64,000 nucleotides of DNA from JAAURB01 sp049649525 (GCA_049649525.1 JBARZE010000068.1:89919-153918); one strand, 5' to 3'. Numbered from the stretch's first letter, positions 53,834 through 63,850 are shown. Notes: a model not told the origin generated them from the letters alone. A program made the numbers and translations.

Positions 53834-54298
53834 ATGGCTCATCCCTTGATTGCAAAAATCCTTGACAAAGCCGCCCCCCTTGCAGCCGAGCTAGGGCTTG
53901 AAGTCGTCGGGGCGGTCTTCTACACAAACCAACGGCCACCTGTGCTGCATGTAGAAATCCGAAACCTCGATAAAGATACAGGGTTGGAAGATTGTGAACG
54001 GATGAGTCGGGCGTTAGATGCACAGCTCGATATAATGGAACTGATCCCAGATGCGTATGTTCTGGAAGTGTCAAGTCCAGGACTTTCTCAATTCCTGAGC
54101 AGTGACCGAGAATTCGTTTCATTCAAAGGGTTTCCTGTTCGGGTTAAAACCGCTGAAGCGTATAAAGGGCGAACAGAGTGGCAAGGAAAGCTCATTCGTC
54201 GAGATGAAACAACCGTCTACCTGAATCAAAAAGGACGACAATTCGCAATTCCTCGTCCAATGGTAGTACAGGTGCAACTGTGTGAGGAGGAAGAATAA
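53834..54298 (+). CDS. rimP: Ribosome maturation factor RimP
   Basis: This 154-residue protein has the RimP pattern: LGLEVVGAVFYTNQRPPVLHVEIRN early on, GLEDCERMSRALDAQLD, and YVLEVSSPGLSQFLSSDREF in the middle, then the C-terminal SH3-like barrel (GKLIRRDETTVYLNQKGR). It assists 30S subunit maturation. It is the first gene of the rimP-nusA-ylxR-infB order, which is widely conserved in bacteria. The ATG start at 53834 begins right at the conserved domain. Confidence 0.95.
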   Translation: MAHPLIAKILDKAAPLAAELGLEVVGAVFYTNQRPPVLHVEIRNLDKDTGLEDCERMSRALDAQLDIMELIPDAYVLEVSSPGLSQFLSSDREFVSFKGFPVRVKTAEAYKGRTEWQGKLIRRDETTVYLNQKGRQFAIPRPMVVQVQLCEEEE

Positions 54299-54526
54299 TT
54301 CACTCAAATTAGACTTCTCGTTCGTTGTCAAATAGAGATGTAAATCTCTGAATATTATTTATATAGTGATGAATGAAAGGGAGTGACAGTAAGCTAATAA
54401 ATTAGTGCTGATTCAAAAAATAAATATAAAATCATCGGTGATAATTGATTAATTTATTTTGCTTTTGAACTGCTATGAATGCATTCTGATTGTTATTAAT
54501 CTTGACTTGAATTGGAGGAAAACATT

Positions 54527-55828
54527 ATGTCTATGGTGAGCTTGCCGGGATTAAAAGATATGATCCATGGGATTTCTCAAGAAAGAAACTTACCGAAAAC
54601 GGCTGTCGAAGAAGCTTTAAGAGAAGCTTTATTAAAAGGCTATGAACGTTATCGCCGAACAGTGGAAATTAATACACCCTTCACGGATGATTACTTCGAT
54701 AATTTTGACGTAGAGTTAGATGTAGAGGCAGAAGGATTTCGCGTCTTGGCCAAAAATCTCTCAATTGTTGAAGAAGTGACAAACCCAGATCACCAAATTT
54801 CCTTAAAAGAAGTTTTAGAAGTGGCTCCAGAAGCGCAGTTAGGCGATACAGTCACCCTGGATGTGACTCCCGAACAAAATGAATTTGGCCGAATGGCAGC
54901 GATTCAAACCAAGCAAGTTTTGGCTCAAAAACTGCGGGATCAGCAGCGTAAAATGATTCAAGATGAATTTCAAGAGTTAGAAGGAACCATTCTTCAAGCC
55001 CGAGTATTACGATTTGAGCGTCAGTCGATTATTCTGGCCGTTACCAGCAGTTTTGGTCAACCCGAAGTAGAAGCTGAACTTCCGAAAAGAGAACAGCTTC
55101 CTAACGATAATTATCGAGCCAATGCCACATTTAGGGTCTATCTAAAACGGGTCTCTCAAGGCTCTCACCGTGGCCCTCAATTGTTGGTTTCTCGTGCAGA
55201 TGCCGGGTTAGTCGTTTATCTGTTTGGCAACGAAGTTCCCGAAATTGAAGACGAAGTCGTCCGCATTGTCGCTGTGGCACGCGAAGCCAATCCCCCGTCC
55301 CGTTACGTGGGGCCAAGAACCAAAATAGCTGTGGATACTCTAGACCGCGATGTAGACCCAGTAGGCGCTTGTATTGGGGCGAGAGGGTCCCGCATTCAAG
55401 TGGTGGTTAATGAGCTGCGAGGTGAGAAAATAGACGTGATTCGTTGGTCTCCTGACCCTTCTACTTATATCGCCAATGCCTTAAGTCCAGCACGAGTCGA
55501 TGAAGTTCGCTTAGTCAACCCCGAAGAACGACGGGCTCATGTGTTAGTGGCTGAAGATCAGTTAAGTTTGGCTATCGGTAAAGAAGGTCAAAATGTTCGT
55601 CTAGCCGCTCGTCTAACCGGCTGGAAGATCGATATTAAGGATAATGCCAAATACGACGCGGCAGCAGAAGATGAAAAAATTGCTGAACAATTGAGTTATC
55701 AGCAGTCTTTAGAGGAAGAGGAATATGAGGAATATGAAGAAGTCGAGGAAGTCGATACAGAAGAACCACAAGTCGATACAGAATCGCTTGAAAATGATCG
55801 CAGTCAGGAAACTTCAACTTATCTTTAA
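54527..55828 (+). CDS. nusA: Transcription termination/antitermination factor NusA
   Basis: This 433-residue protein has the NusA N-terminal RNA-polymerase-binding domain (LPKTAVEEALREALLKGYER), an S1 domain (EGTILQARVLRFERQSIIL), and two KH domains. The KH part shows VDPVGACIGARGSRIQVVVN and AIGKEGQNVRLAARLTGWKIDI. A Glu-rich acidic tail follows, and the two C-terminal acidic repeats of E. coli NusA are absent, as is usual for cyanobacteria. It modulates pausing, termination and antitermination. I chose ATG 54527, ten bases after GGAGG. The TTG-started longer frame begins inside that ribosome-binding site. Confidence 0.96.
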   Translation: MSMVSLPGLKDMIHGISQERNLPKTAVEEALREALLKGYERYRRTVEINTPFTDDYFDNFDVELDVEAEGFRVLAKNLSIVEEVTNPDHQISLKEVLEVAPEAQLGDTVTLDVTPEQNEFGRMAAIQTKQVLAQKLRDQQRKMIQDEFQELEGTILQARVLRFERQSIILAVTSSFGQPEVEAELPKREQLPNDNYRANATFRVYLKRVSQGSHRGPQLLVSRADAGLVVYLFGNEVPEIEDEVVRIVAVAREANPPSRYVGPRTKIAVDTLDRDVDPVGACIGARGSRIQVVVNELRGEKIDVIRWSPDPSTYIANALSPARVDEVRLVNPEERRAHVLVAEDQLSLAIGKEGQNVRLAARLTGWKIDIKDNAKYDAAAEDEKIAEQLSYQQSLEEEEYEEYEEVEEVDTEEPQVDTESLENDRSQETSTYL

Positions 55829-55900
55829 CTCTTGAATGTATACAATTTCTGAAGTATTCATCTACAATTGTTTCTCATCTACCTGGCTAAATACAAGCAA

Positions 55901-56161
55901 ATGAAACCCAACTACCGTCGATGTGTGGTTTGCCGTCATGTAGCTCCCAAACAGAATTTTTGGCGAGTTGTCCGAGTCTACCCTTCACATCAGGTACAAT
56001 TAAAGACAGGTATGGGCCGTTCAGCTTACTTATGTCCTAACGGACAATGCTTGAAAGCAGCTCAAAAGAAAAATCGATTGGGGCGATCGCTGAAAGTAAC
56101 CGTTCCTGAATCAATTTATCAGATGTTGTGGTATCAGTTAACAATGGAACAATCAACTTAA
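55901..56161 (+). CDS. YlxR-family RNA-binding protein
   Basis: This 86-residue basic protein has the YlxR (DUF448) pattern: YRRCVVCRHVAPKQNFWRVVRV and GRSAYLCPNGQCLKAAQKK, then a basic GRSLKV. The family binds RNA or RNase P-like partners and is found between nusA and infB in many bacteria, as here. ATG 55901 was chosen because the conserved Cys-containing part starts six residues later. A TTG 11 codons upstream is open but poorly placed. Confidence 0.93.
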   Translation: MKPNYRRCVVCRHVAPKQNFWRVVRVYPSHQVQLKTGMGRSAYLCPNGQCLKAAQKKNRLGRSLKVTVPESIYQMLWYQLTMEQST

Positions 56162-56280
56162 TATTAAGGAGGCAACAACATTACACTGATAAACATACAA
56201 CACGTTAAAATAGTTTACCTAGGTTTAACAATGTCAAGTTAATTAATTTATTAAGGGTAGGTCTTGAGAGGGAAAAGTGG

Positions 56281-59200
56281 ATGAGCAACGGAAAAGTCAG
56301 AATTTACGAACTATCACGGGAACTTAATTTGGAAAATAAAGACATTTTAGCTGTGTGTGATCGGTTGAATATTCCGGTTAAAAGTCACAGTAGCACCATT
56401 ACCGAGTCTGATGCAGAACGAATTGGCAAGTATATTGCAACAAATCCTGCTGTGGCAGAGCCTGTTGCAGCGAGATCGGCAGATTCAACCGCCGAAATAT
56501 CAAATCAATCGATTCAAGATAATAAAAAACAGCAAATTTTAGAAATTCGTAAACCTAAAAATCATTCCTCTCAACAGTCATCGGGTCACAATGGCCAAAA
56601 TGATGAACCCTCATCGACTCAACTCATGACCCCACCTAAACCCTCAACTCAACCCACTCCCCCTGTGAAACCTGCTGTCAATCCGCCTGTCTCCCCTAAA
56701 TCCCAGGCTCAACCGCAGCCAGTGTCCCCCTCCTCGGACACTGAAATGGATAGTACTGTGAACACGATGACTCCACCTGACGTAAAATCTCCTCAAGCTC
56801 CAAAACCTCCAACCCAACCGCCCGACGACTCACAAGAGAGTGAAACGGCTCCAACACTCACTAGCCCTCCCCCGAGACCCACAGCACCATCTCCTACGAT
56901 CACAACGAAGGAAAAACCCGTTCTCAAGCCGAATAAACCGGCCGCAAAATCTAGTGAGTCTGTTAAGCCCAAGGCAAAAACAGTTGAGCAACCCAGCCAA
57001 AAGAGCAGTACTAATAAGAACAAGCGTTCTAAGCCTATTGAGTTAAAGCCGACAACTGACTCCAATGGCAAAGATAAAGAACCCAAAAGACGGCGAGAAA
57101 TTATTATTGCCAAGCCGAAAGACAAAGAGCCAGTTGTTGCCAAAGGAAAACTGCTACCCGAACTACAAGCCCCGCCGCCCCGGTCGCTCAAGCCCACAAA
57201 AGGCGAAGATGATCTTGATTTAGTTGATGAGACAGAAGAAGATAGCGGCGCTATCGTTGAAGATGTTGATATTGAACTGAAGCGTCCGAAGCGTCCGGCT
57301 GCACCTAAAAAGTCTCAACCCGCTCGCCCCAGTAAGCGTTCTGACAAGTGGGAGGAGGAAGAAGAAGATCCAGCAGAAGCGGCCAAGAAAGCGGCCAAGC
57401 TGAAAGCAAAACGTCCTCGCAAACCCATTATTGATGATGATGACGATGAAGAATTTAACCTACTCAACAGTGGTGGGGCTGATGCAGCGGCTGTAAGTTT
57501 GTCTCTAGAACGACCACCCAGGCCGAAGGCAGAGGCAGGACAAAGCAAGTCACCCCAGTCTGCTCCGGCTAGACCCAAGAGACCAGCACCCGTCAAGGGC
57601 GGCGCTAACCGCGAATCTGCTGCGGCTCAACGCAAGACCCAAACTAAACAAAAACCTCAACGTCCTGAATTTTTAGTCGTAACCGGCTCAATGACGGTTC
57701 AGGAATTGGCCAACGCCCTCGAGATTCCAGAAACTGATATTATTCGGCGTTTATTCTCTCAGGGGATCGCAGTTAATATTACAGAAACCTTAGATTTCGA
57801 GACCATCTCCATGATCTGTGAAGAATTGGAGGTATTGGTCGAAACTCAGCAAGAAAAACCAGCCGCTGAAAAATCTGAAAGTATGCTGGAAGAGGCAGAT
57901 TTAGAATATCTGCAAACTCGTCCGCCAGTTGTCACCATTATGGGTCACGTTGACCACGGTAAGACCACTTTACTCGATGCCATTCGAGAAACTAAAGTCG
58001 CTCAAGGGGAAGCGGGAGGCATTACCCAACATATTGGGGCGTATCATGTTGATGTCGAACATGATGGTAAAGTTCAACAGGTCGTCTTCCTCGATACTCC
58101 CGGTCACGAAGCCTTTACAGCCATGCGGGCACGGGGAACTCGAGTCACAGATATTGCGATTTTGGTGGTTGCAGCCGATGATGGAGTCAGACCTCAAACC
58201 ATTGAGGCGATTAGTCATGCTAAAGCAGCAGGTGTACCTCTGGTGGTTGCGATTAATAAAATTGACAAGGAACAGGCCCAACCCGACCGCGTGAAACAGG
58301 AATTGATGGAGTACGGTTTAGTGCCTGAAGAATGGGGCGGAGAAACCATCATGGTTCCGGTCAGTGCGATTCAAGGAGAAAACCTGGATACACTGTTAGA
58401 GATGATCTTGCTGGTTTCAGAAATAGAGACTTTAGAAGCCAATCCAGATCGTTCTGCCAAAGGAACGATTATTGAAGCGCACCTGGATAAAGCTCGTGGG
58501 CCAGTCGCCAGCTTGTTGGTACAAAATGGAACCTTGAGAGTGGGTGATATTGTGGTTGCGGGTTCAGCCCTCGGTAAAGTCCGGGCCATGGTGGATGATC
58601 GCGCCGAACGAGTCGAAGCAGCCGGTCCCTCTTTTGCGGTTGAGGTATTAGGATTACGGGATGTACCTGCGGCGGGAGATGAGTTTGAGGTGTTTGAGAA
58701 CGAACGAGAAGCGGCTGCCGTGGCTGACACTCGGGCGCAAGCGATTCGTCAAACTCGGATTATGCAGGGTGGACGAGTCAGTCTCAGTGCCTTGTCAGCG
58801 CGGGTTCAAGAAGGAGAACTCAAAGAACTCAATATCATCCTCAAAGCCGATGTTCAAGGGTCTGTTGAAGCGATTATCAATGCCTTGAAGAAACTCCCTC
58901 AAAAAGAAGTTCAGCTTCAAGTGCTGTTGTCTGCCCCCGGAGAAGTCACCGAAACGGATGTAGACTTAGCCGCTGCCAGTGATGGGGTGCTGATTGGGTT
59001 CAATACTACCTTGGCCCAAGGGGTGCGACAAGCGGCAGATCAAGTGGGTGTTGATATCCGTGAGTACAACATTATTTACAACCTGTTGGATGATGTTCAA
59101 GCGGCGATGGAAGGGTTACTTGAGCCGGAATTGGTGGAAGAACCTCTCGGACAAGCTGAAGTTCGGGCCGTCATCCCTGTGGGACGCAGACAAGTTGCGG

Positions 59201-59436
59201 GATGTTACATTCAGTCCGGTAAGGTGATTCGTAACTGTAAGATGCGGGTTCATCGCAAAGGTAACAAGGTCTATGAAGGGGGAGTAGATTCCCTCAAACG
59301 GATAAAAGAAGATGTCAAAGAAGTTGCCGCCGGATTTGAATGTGGTATTGGTGCAGACAACTTTAGTAACTGGGCAGAAGGCGACATTATTGAAGCTTAC
59401 CGCATGACCACGAAGCGACGGACGCTTTCAGTCTAA
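56281..59436 (+). CDS. infB: Translation initiation factor IF-2
   Basis: This 1051-residue protein has an IF2-N domain (about 1-55; VRIYELSRELNLENKDIL). A very long Pro/Lys/Glu-rich, probably disordered linker runs to about 460. A second IF2-N follows, then the GTPase domain with G1 GHVDHGKTTLL (Gly555), G3 DTPGHEAFTAMR and G4 NKID, and finally EF-Tu-like and C-terminal initiator-tRNA-binding domains (to IEAYRMTTKRRTLSV). It positions fMet-tRNA on the ribosome. The linker is longer than in E. coli, common in cyanobacteria. The start is ATG 56281. A hairpin repeat follows the stop. Confidence 0.97.
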   Translation: MSNGKVRIYELSRELNLENKDILAVCDRLNIPVKSHSSTITESDAERIGKYIATNPAVAEPVAARSADSTAEISNQSIQDNKKQQILEIRKPKNHSSQQSSGHNGQNDEPSSTQLMTPPKPSTQPTPPVKPAVNPPVSPKSQAQPQPVSPSSDTEMDSTVNTMTPPDVKSPQAPKPPTQPPDDSQESETAPTLTSPPPRPTAPSPTITTKEKPVLKPNKPAAKSSESVKPKAKTVEQPSQKSSTNKNKRSKPIELKPTTDSNGKDKEPKRRREIIIAKPKDKEPVVAKGKLLPELQAPPPRSLKPTKGEDDLDLVDETEEDSGAIVEDVDIELKRPKRPAAPKKSQPARPSKRSDKWEEEEEDPAEAAKKAAKLKAKRPRKPIIDDDDDEEFNLLNSGGADAAAVSLSLERPPRPKAEAGQSKSPQSAPARPKRPAPVKGGANRESAAAQRKTQTKQKPQRPEFLVVTGSMTVQELANALEIPETDIIRRLFSQGIAVNITETLDFETISMICEELEVLVETQQEKPAAEKSESMLEEADLEYLQTRPPVVTIMGHVDHGKTTLLDAIRETKVAQGEAGGITQHIGAYHVDVEHDGKVQQVVFLDTPGHEAFTAMRARGTRVTDIAILVVAADDGVRPQTIEAISHAKAAGVPLVVAINKIDKEQAQPDRVKQELMEYGLVPEEWGGETIMVPVSAIQGENLDTLLEMILLVSEIETLEANPDRSAKGTIIEAHLDKARGPVASLLVQNGTLRVGDIVVAGSALGKVRAMVDDRAERVEAAGPSFAVEVLGLRDVPAAGDEFEVFENEREAAAVADTRAQAIRQTRIMQGGRVSLSALSARVQEGELKELNIILKADVQGSVEAIINALKKLPQKEVQLQVLLSAPGEVTETDVDLAAASDGVLIGFNTTLAQGVRQAADQVGVDIREYNIIYNLLDDVQAAMEGLLEPELVEEPLGQAEVRAVIPVGRRQVAGCYIQSGKVIRNCKMRVHRKGNKVYEGGVDSLKRIKEDVKEVAAGFECGIGADNFSNWAEGDIIEAYRMTTKRRTLSV

Positions 59437-59461
59437 GTTGTTTCGATCATGTTTTTCCTGT

Positions 59462-59485
59462 AGAGACGTTCCATCGAACGTCTCT
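59462..59485. repeat. Dispersed GAGACGTT hairpin repeat, copy 3 (probable infB terminator)
   Basis: AGAGACGTT, a 6-nt loop and AACGTCTCT form a perfect 9-bp stem, followed by TTGTCTT. It is the best of the three copies and sits between the convergent infB and argC genes. Confidence 0.75.
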
Positions 59486-59519
59486 TTGTCTTAACATCAC
59501 GTTAGTCAATCAAGGCTGT

Positions 59520-60581
59520 TTAAGGATAAAAACTGAGTTGAGGTAATCCCTCTGTTTCATCCCAACCATTCATCAGATTCATGCACTGTACCGCCTGACC
59601 CGCTTGACCTTTAATCAGATTATCAATCGCAGATATAACAATGACCCGTTGGGTGCGTTGGTCTACTTCGATACCGATGTAACAAAGATTGGTTCCACAA
59701 GCCCATTTGGTTTGAGGATAAGTCCCACCGGATAAGACTTTAACCCAAGGAGATTTCCGATAAAACGCTTTATAAATCGTAATCAAATCTTCCCGCACGA
59801 GTCCGGGGTCTCGTAGAGTGGCGTAGGTGGTGGCTAAAATTCCTCGTACCATTGGTATTAGGTGAGGCGTAAACTGCACTTTGACATCGTGTCCGGCTAA
59901 ATCAGCACAAGTTTGTTCAATTTCTGGGGTATGACGGTGATGTCCGGCAACGTTATAAGCACTCAGAGAGTTATCTGCTTCTGCCAGTAACAAATTAACT
60001 GCCGCTTTGCGTCCACCGCCTGAAGTCCCCGACTTGGCATCAATAATGGCACTATCGGGTACAATTAACCCTTGTTTGAGTAGGGGAGATAACGCCAGTA
60101 GACTGGCCGTCACATAACATCCCGGACAACCAATCAGTTGAGACCCGGCAATGCGGTCGCGATACAATTCAGGCAGACCATACACAGCCGTGCCTGCGAC
60201 GTTTTGATCGGTTCTTTCTCCGCCATACCATTTCTCATAAGTGGCTAAATTAGAGAAGCGATAATCTGCGGATAAATCTAAAACTTTACATCCTTTTTCG
60301 AGTAACTGAGGTGCCATTTTCCACGCTAAACCATTGGGTAAAGATAAAAACACCACCTCACATTTCGCCGCAATTTTATCTAAATCAATCGATTCTATTG
60401 TTAAATTAATCGACTCCTCTAAATGAGGATAAAGGCTAGAAAATGGCTTTCCAGCACTACTATCCCCGCCGAGATAAACAATCTCAACATTCGGGTGATC
60501 TTGCAGGAGTCGTACTAATTGTACCCCACCATAACCTGATGCTCCAACAATCCCGACCGCTATACCTTTAGAATCCCCCAT
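59520..60581 (-). CDS. argC: N-acetyl-gamma-glutamyl-phosphate reductase
   Basis: This 353-residue enzyme has the NADP-binding start GIVGASGYGGVQLVRLL and the active-site block LIGCPGCYVTASLLAL with catalytic Cys155. Further conserved parts are DAKSGTSGGGRKAAVNLL, VAGHHRHTPEIEQ, and GTNLCYIGIEVD near the end. It reduces N-acetylglutamyl phosphate to the semialdehyde in arginine synthesis. It is a type 1 ArgC by length. It is convergent with infB and has no other arginine gene beside it. Start ATG 60581. Confidence 0.97.
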   Translation of the reverse strand: MGDSKGIAVGIVGASGYGGVQLVRLLQDHPNVEIVYLGGDSSAGKPFSSLYPHLEESINLTIESIDLDKIAAKCEVVFLSLPNGLAWKMAPQLLEKGCKVLDLSADYRFSNLATYEKWYGGERTDQNVAGTAVYGLPELYRDRIAGSQLIGCPGCYVTASLLALSPLLKQGLIVPDSAIIDAKSGTSGGGRKAAVNLLLAEADNSLSAYNVAGHHRHTPEIEQTCADLAGHDVKVQFTPHLIPMVRGILATTYATLRDPGLVREDLITIYKAFYRKSPWVKVLSGGTYPQTKWACGTNLCYIGIEVDQRTQRVIVISAIDNLIKGQAGQAVQCMNLMNGWDETEGLPQLSFYP

Positions 60582-60731
60582 GATGTCAACCTCCTAATAC
60601 TGCTCTAAAAAATAATAATGTAACTTTCATGCCATTTTATTGGCTCAACTCAGCAGAGTTTAACAGAAAAGTCTAATGTCAAGATCAGTCCCTCTCATGA
60701 TTTCAATCATTACTTTTGAGTCATGAGAGGG

Positions 60732-61961
60732 TTATTCAATCTCAATTTTTAAACCCATTGCTTGTAATGCTTGACGGAGGCGTTGTGCCTCAACAGAATG
60801 ATTTTGTTCATGAAGAACAATTGCATGTTTAAAGGCTTCTCGACTCTCCAGTACCTGGCCAATTTGTAATAAGACTACACCCAGGTTTTGATAAGCTTCA
60901 GCCGCTTCAGGATTTAGCACAATGGCTTGACGATAAGCTGCAATTGCTTCACTATATTTTCCCATCGCTCTCAAAGTCATGCCCAAATTATAATGGGCAA
61001 TGGCTAAACTGGGATCAATATGTAAAATATTCTGGTATGCAGTTTTAGCCTCGATTAAGTTTCCAGTTTCTTTGAAAAGATTACCCAAATTATTATAAGC
61101 CCCTAGTTTAAGAGCGGGCAAAAGATCAATTTGAGTTGCTGCTTGATAATGATACAAAGATTGAGTCAAATTTTGTTGTTTTCGATACCCAATACCCAAA
61201 TGGTAATGAAATTCATACAATATGCTGGCGACTTGATCTGTAGAAATATCAGAATCACTGTCCGCTTTTAAGTGGGATAATCCTTGTTCTAAAACTAGAA
61301 TTCCCTGAGCAATTTGACCAATTTCAATATAAAGTCCTCCTAATTTGCTGGCAACATAAGGATCATCTGGATGTTGAGCGTAATATTGCTCCATTACTAT
61401 TTGAGCCGTTTTATATTTTTTTTGCTGATTAATAATATCAGTTTGATAACCTTGATGTAAAATAGCAACCTCAGATAAAGTGAGAATTTTCCAATTAGGT
61501 TCTTCTGATAAAAGCTGGATCACACTATCATCAATTAAGGCATGATATGGGCGAGAAAATAAAATTTTTGGATGATTCCTAAATAACCGAGAAACTAAGG
61601 AATAAGGAGATTGAATGGCCCCGACTTCTTGACGGATTAGATTGATGACTAAAACATCTTCTTGTAAAATTGCCTGTTTTAATTGCTCCGCTCTTTCTAC
61701 TACAAAATGCTCATCTGCATCTAAAACTAAAACCCAGTCTCCTGTGACATATTGTAGGGCTTGATTTCTGGATGCGGCGAAGTCATTACACCAGGACTCA
61801 GTATAAACTTTTGCTCCCGATGCTGCCGCAATTTCTAAGGTGTTATCCGTTGAACCTGTATCAAGAATAATAATTTCATCCACTATATTCTGAATACTTC
61901 GGAGACATCCCGGTAAACGATCGGCCTCATTTTTAACAATCATGCAGCAACTTAATTTCAT
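60732..61961 (-). CDS. GT2 glycosyltransferase with TPR repeats
   Basis: This 409-residue protein has an N-terminal GT2 domain of the short glycan-synthase type: LSCCMIVKNEADRLPGCLRSI, then IIILDTGSTDNT, WCNDFAASRNQAL and VLVLDADEHF with DXD. From about residue 190 it consists of TPR helices, the clearest being LGMTLRAMGKYSEAIAAYRQA and LGVVLLQIGQVLESREAF. Cyanobacterial proteins of this layout are thought to act in glycan or protein glycosylation; target unknown. It lies about 40 bases downstream of the fasciclin gene on the same strand, so the two may be co-transcribed. Start ATG 61961. Confidence 0.92.
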   Translation of the reverse strand: MKLSCCMIVKNEADRLPGCLRSIQNIVDEIIILDTGSTDNTLEIAAASGAKVYTESWCNDFAASRNQALQYVTGDWVLVLDADEHFVVERAEQLKQAILQEDVLVINLIRQEVGAIQSPYSLVSRLFRNHPKILFSRPYHALIDDSVIQLLSEEPNWKILTLSEVAILHQGYQTDIINQQKKYKTAQIVMEQYYAQHPDDPYVASKLGGLYIEIGQIAQGILVLEQGLSHLKADSDSDISTDQVASILYEFHYHLGIGYRKQQNLTQSLYHYQAATQIDLLPALKLGAYNNLGNLFKETGNLIEAKTAYQNILHIDPSLAIAHYNLGMTLRAMGKYSEAIAAYRQAIVLNPEAAEAYQNLGVVLLQIGQVLESREAFKHAIVLHEQNHSVEAQRLRQALQAMGLKIEIE

Positions 61962-62000
61962 GATTATTATGCTGTTGTAATCATGGACTTTAAAGACTTA

Positions 62001-62573
62001 TTATTCAGGTAAAATCATGACTTGATCAATGACATGAATTACCCCGTTACTCGCTGCAATATCTGGTTCAATTACGGTTGCTTCTTCCACCTTGACTTGT
62101 TGCGAACCGACATCTACACTCAAAGGACTACCCTGCAAACTGTCAACATTTCCAGATGATAAGTCGGCTGCAGTTACCCGACCCGGAATGAGATGATATT
62201 TTAACAAATTGGTTAATTGTTCAATATTTTCAGGCTGCATTAACGTCTTTAAAACTCGATCCGGTAACGCCTGAAATGCCGCGTCTGTTGGGGCAAATAA
62301 CGTCAGGGACTCTCCTTGTTGCAACTGGGTGAGTAAACCCGTCGTTTTTAATACTGTTGTTAAAATCGTGAAACGATCATCTGATAAAATCAGGCTAGCC
62401 AGATTGTCGCCACCCACTCCTTCAATCACTTCTGTCGGTAATTGAGCGATCGTGCCGGATCGATCAACAGAAAAAGCAGCTCTTACCCCTAATACTACAC
62501 TCAAACTGCTCCAAGCGATCAAAGCAATCAACGACGTGACTGGCGCAATTGAACGTTGCTGTTGTTGGTTCAT
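62001..62573 (-). CDS. Fasciclin (FAS1)-domain secreted protein
   Basis: This 190-residue protein has an N-terminal hydrophobic segment (about 10-35) for export. It carries one FAS1 domain with the two signature blocks: LTLFAPTDAAFQALPDRVLK, and the closing NGVIHVIDQVMILPE. FAS1 domains mediate adhesion to cells or matrix. It is divergent from the alpha/beta hydrolase gene, with about 160 bases of promoter region between them. Start ATG 62573. Confidence 0.93.
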   Translation of the reverse strand: MNQQQQRSIAPVTSLIALIAWSSLSVVLGVRAAFSVDRSGTIAQLPTEVIEGVGGDNLASLILSDDRFTILTTVLKTTGLLTQLQQGESLTLFAPTDAAFQALPDRVLKTLMQPENIEQLTNLLKYHLIPGRVTAADLSSGNVDSLQGSPLSVDVGSQQVKVEEATVIEPDIAASNGVIHVIDQVMILPE

Positions 62574-62737
62574 ACTTTAACACTAATAACAATTTGCCCT
62601 GTCTATCAGAACATTTCAGAACGTTAACACACTTTTGACAGATGTCAAGAGATATTCTTCCTAAATATCATCTTCAATATTGATAAACTAATATGTTGTG
62701 TAAACATATATAAATCTCTAAATTTTCCCTCAAAGTG

Positions 62738-63850
62738 ATGTCAAGCCGATTTTTTGATCCAACAATGAACAGCTATCAACCGCCTTTCTTTCTAAAAAAT
62801 GGCACTGCCATGACAGTTTACCTGGCATTAAAAGCGCCGAAAAATTGGCAAAATACTATTTCTGTCTGTGAGCCGATTTATCAAGAATTCATTTTTCAAG
62901 GTTTAGGAGATATTCCTATTTTTGCTCAGGTTGCAATTCCTAAAGCTGCCAAAGGAACCATTATTGGAACTTATGGAATTACGGGCGATCTTGATAATCA
63001 ATGGATTTTAAAATTACTTGGGCGCAAAGCTTATTCTCAAGGTTATGCTGTTGTTTTATTCGACTGGCGAGCGCATGGAAAGACAGCCGAACTTAGTCCA
63101 ACTTTAACATCTGACGGCTTATATGAAGGTAAAGACTTTGTTAAAATTGCAGCACAAGCCAAGAAAATAGGCTGTCCAGCGCCCTTTTGGTTTACCGGAT
63201 ATTCATTGGGAGGACAATTAGCCTTGTGGGGTGTTCAAGCTGCAGAAACTATATCAGAATGGGGATTAGATTTAGGCTTAAATGCTTCAGATATTGGTGG
63301 AGGCGCAGTCATTTGTCCGAGCTTAGATTCTAATCGATCACTGACTTATTTAATGGAACATCCGGTTGGGAAACATTTAGAGCAAGCCATTACTAAAGCA
63401 TTACTCAAATTAGCAAAACAAATTCATTATTTTCATCCCCAAGCGATTGATTTAAATCTAATTGAACAAGTTAATAGTATTCGAGAATTTGACGAAAAGC
63501 TAGTTATTCCTCATTTAGGGTTTAAGACAGTAGAAGCTTATTATCATGCTAGCAGTCCTTTACTCTTTTTACCTCAGTTGAAAAAACCAACCTTAATTTT
63601 ATATGCCGCCGATGATCCTTTATTTGAGCCAACAATTGTGACAGATTTACAGCAGATTGCTCAACAAAATTCAGCGATTAATTTATTATTAACTCGTTAC
63701 GGAGGTCATGTGGGTTATATTAGCCGTCAATCTTGTCAGCAGCAATTTAATGATCCAGATCAATGGTGGGCTTGGAATCGAATATTAGAATGGTGTAATC
63801 AACGAACAAAAAACTATTCTAACTCACTGTTTCAGCCCTCTTATTTATAG
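62738..63850 (+). CDS. Alpha/beta hydrolase (YheT-like)
   Basis: This 370-residue protein has the nucleophile elbow FTGYSLGGQLALWG (GxSxG), an acid candidate in YAADDPLF, and the catalytic His in YGGHVGYIS. An N-terminal extension precedes the fold. YheT-type hydrolases act on medium- or short-chain esters or unknown lipids; the substrate cannot be told. ATG 62738 was chosen over the GTG directly before it. ATG 62765 is also possible. The 3' end overlaps a convergent gene by 32 bases. Confidence 0.87.
   Translation: MSSRFFDPTMNSYQPPFFLKNGTAMTVYLALKAPKNWQNTISVCEPIYQEFIFQGLGDIPIFAQVAIPKAAKGTIIGTYGITGDLDNQWILKLLGRKAYSQGYAVVLFDWRAHGKTAELSPTLTSDGLYEGKDFVKIAAQAKKIGCPAPFWFTGYSLGGQLALWGVQAAETISEWGLDLGLNASDIGGGAVICPSLDSNRSLTYLMEHPVGKHLEQAITKALLKLAKQIHYFHPQAIDLNLIEQVNSIREFDEKLVIPHLGFKTVEAYYHASSPLLFLPQLKKPTLILYAADDPLFEPTIVTDLQQIAQQNSAINLLLTRYGGHVGYISRQSCQQQFNDPDQWWAWNRILEWCNQRTKNYSNSLFQPSYL

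Noticed and set aside
56793..57596. Minus-strand frames rich in Gly, Ser and Leu
   Set aside because: They are shadows of the Pro/Lys-rich linker of IF-2.
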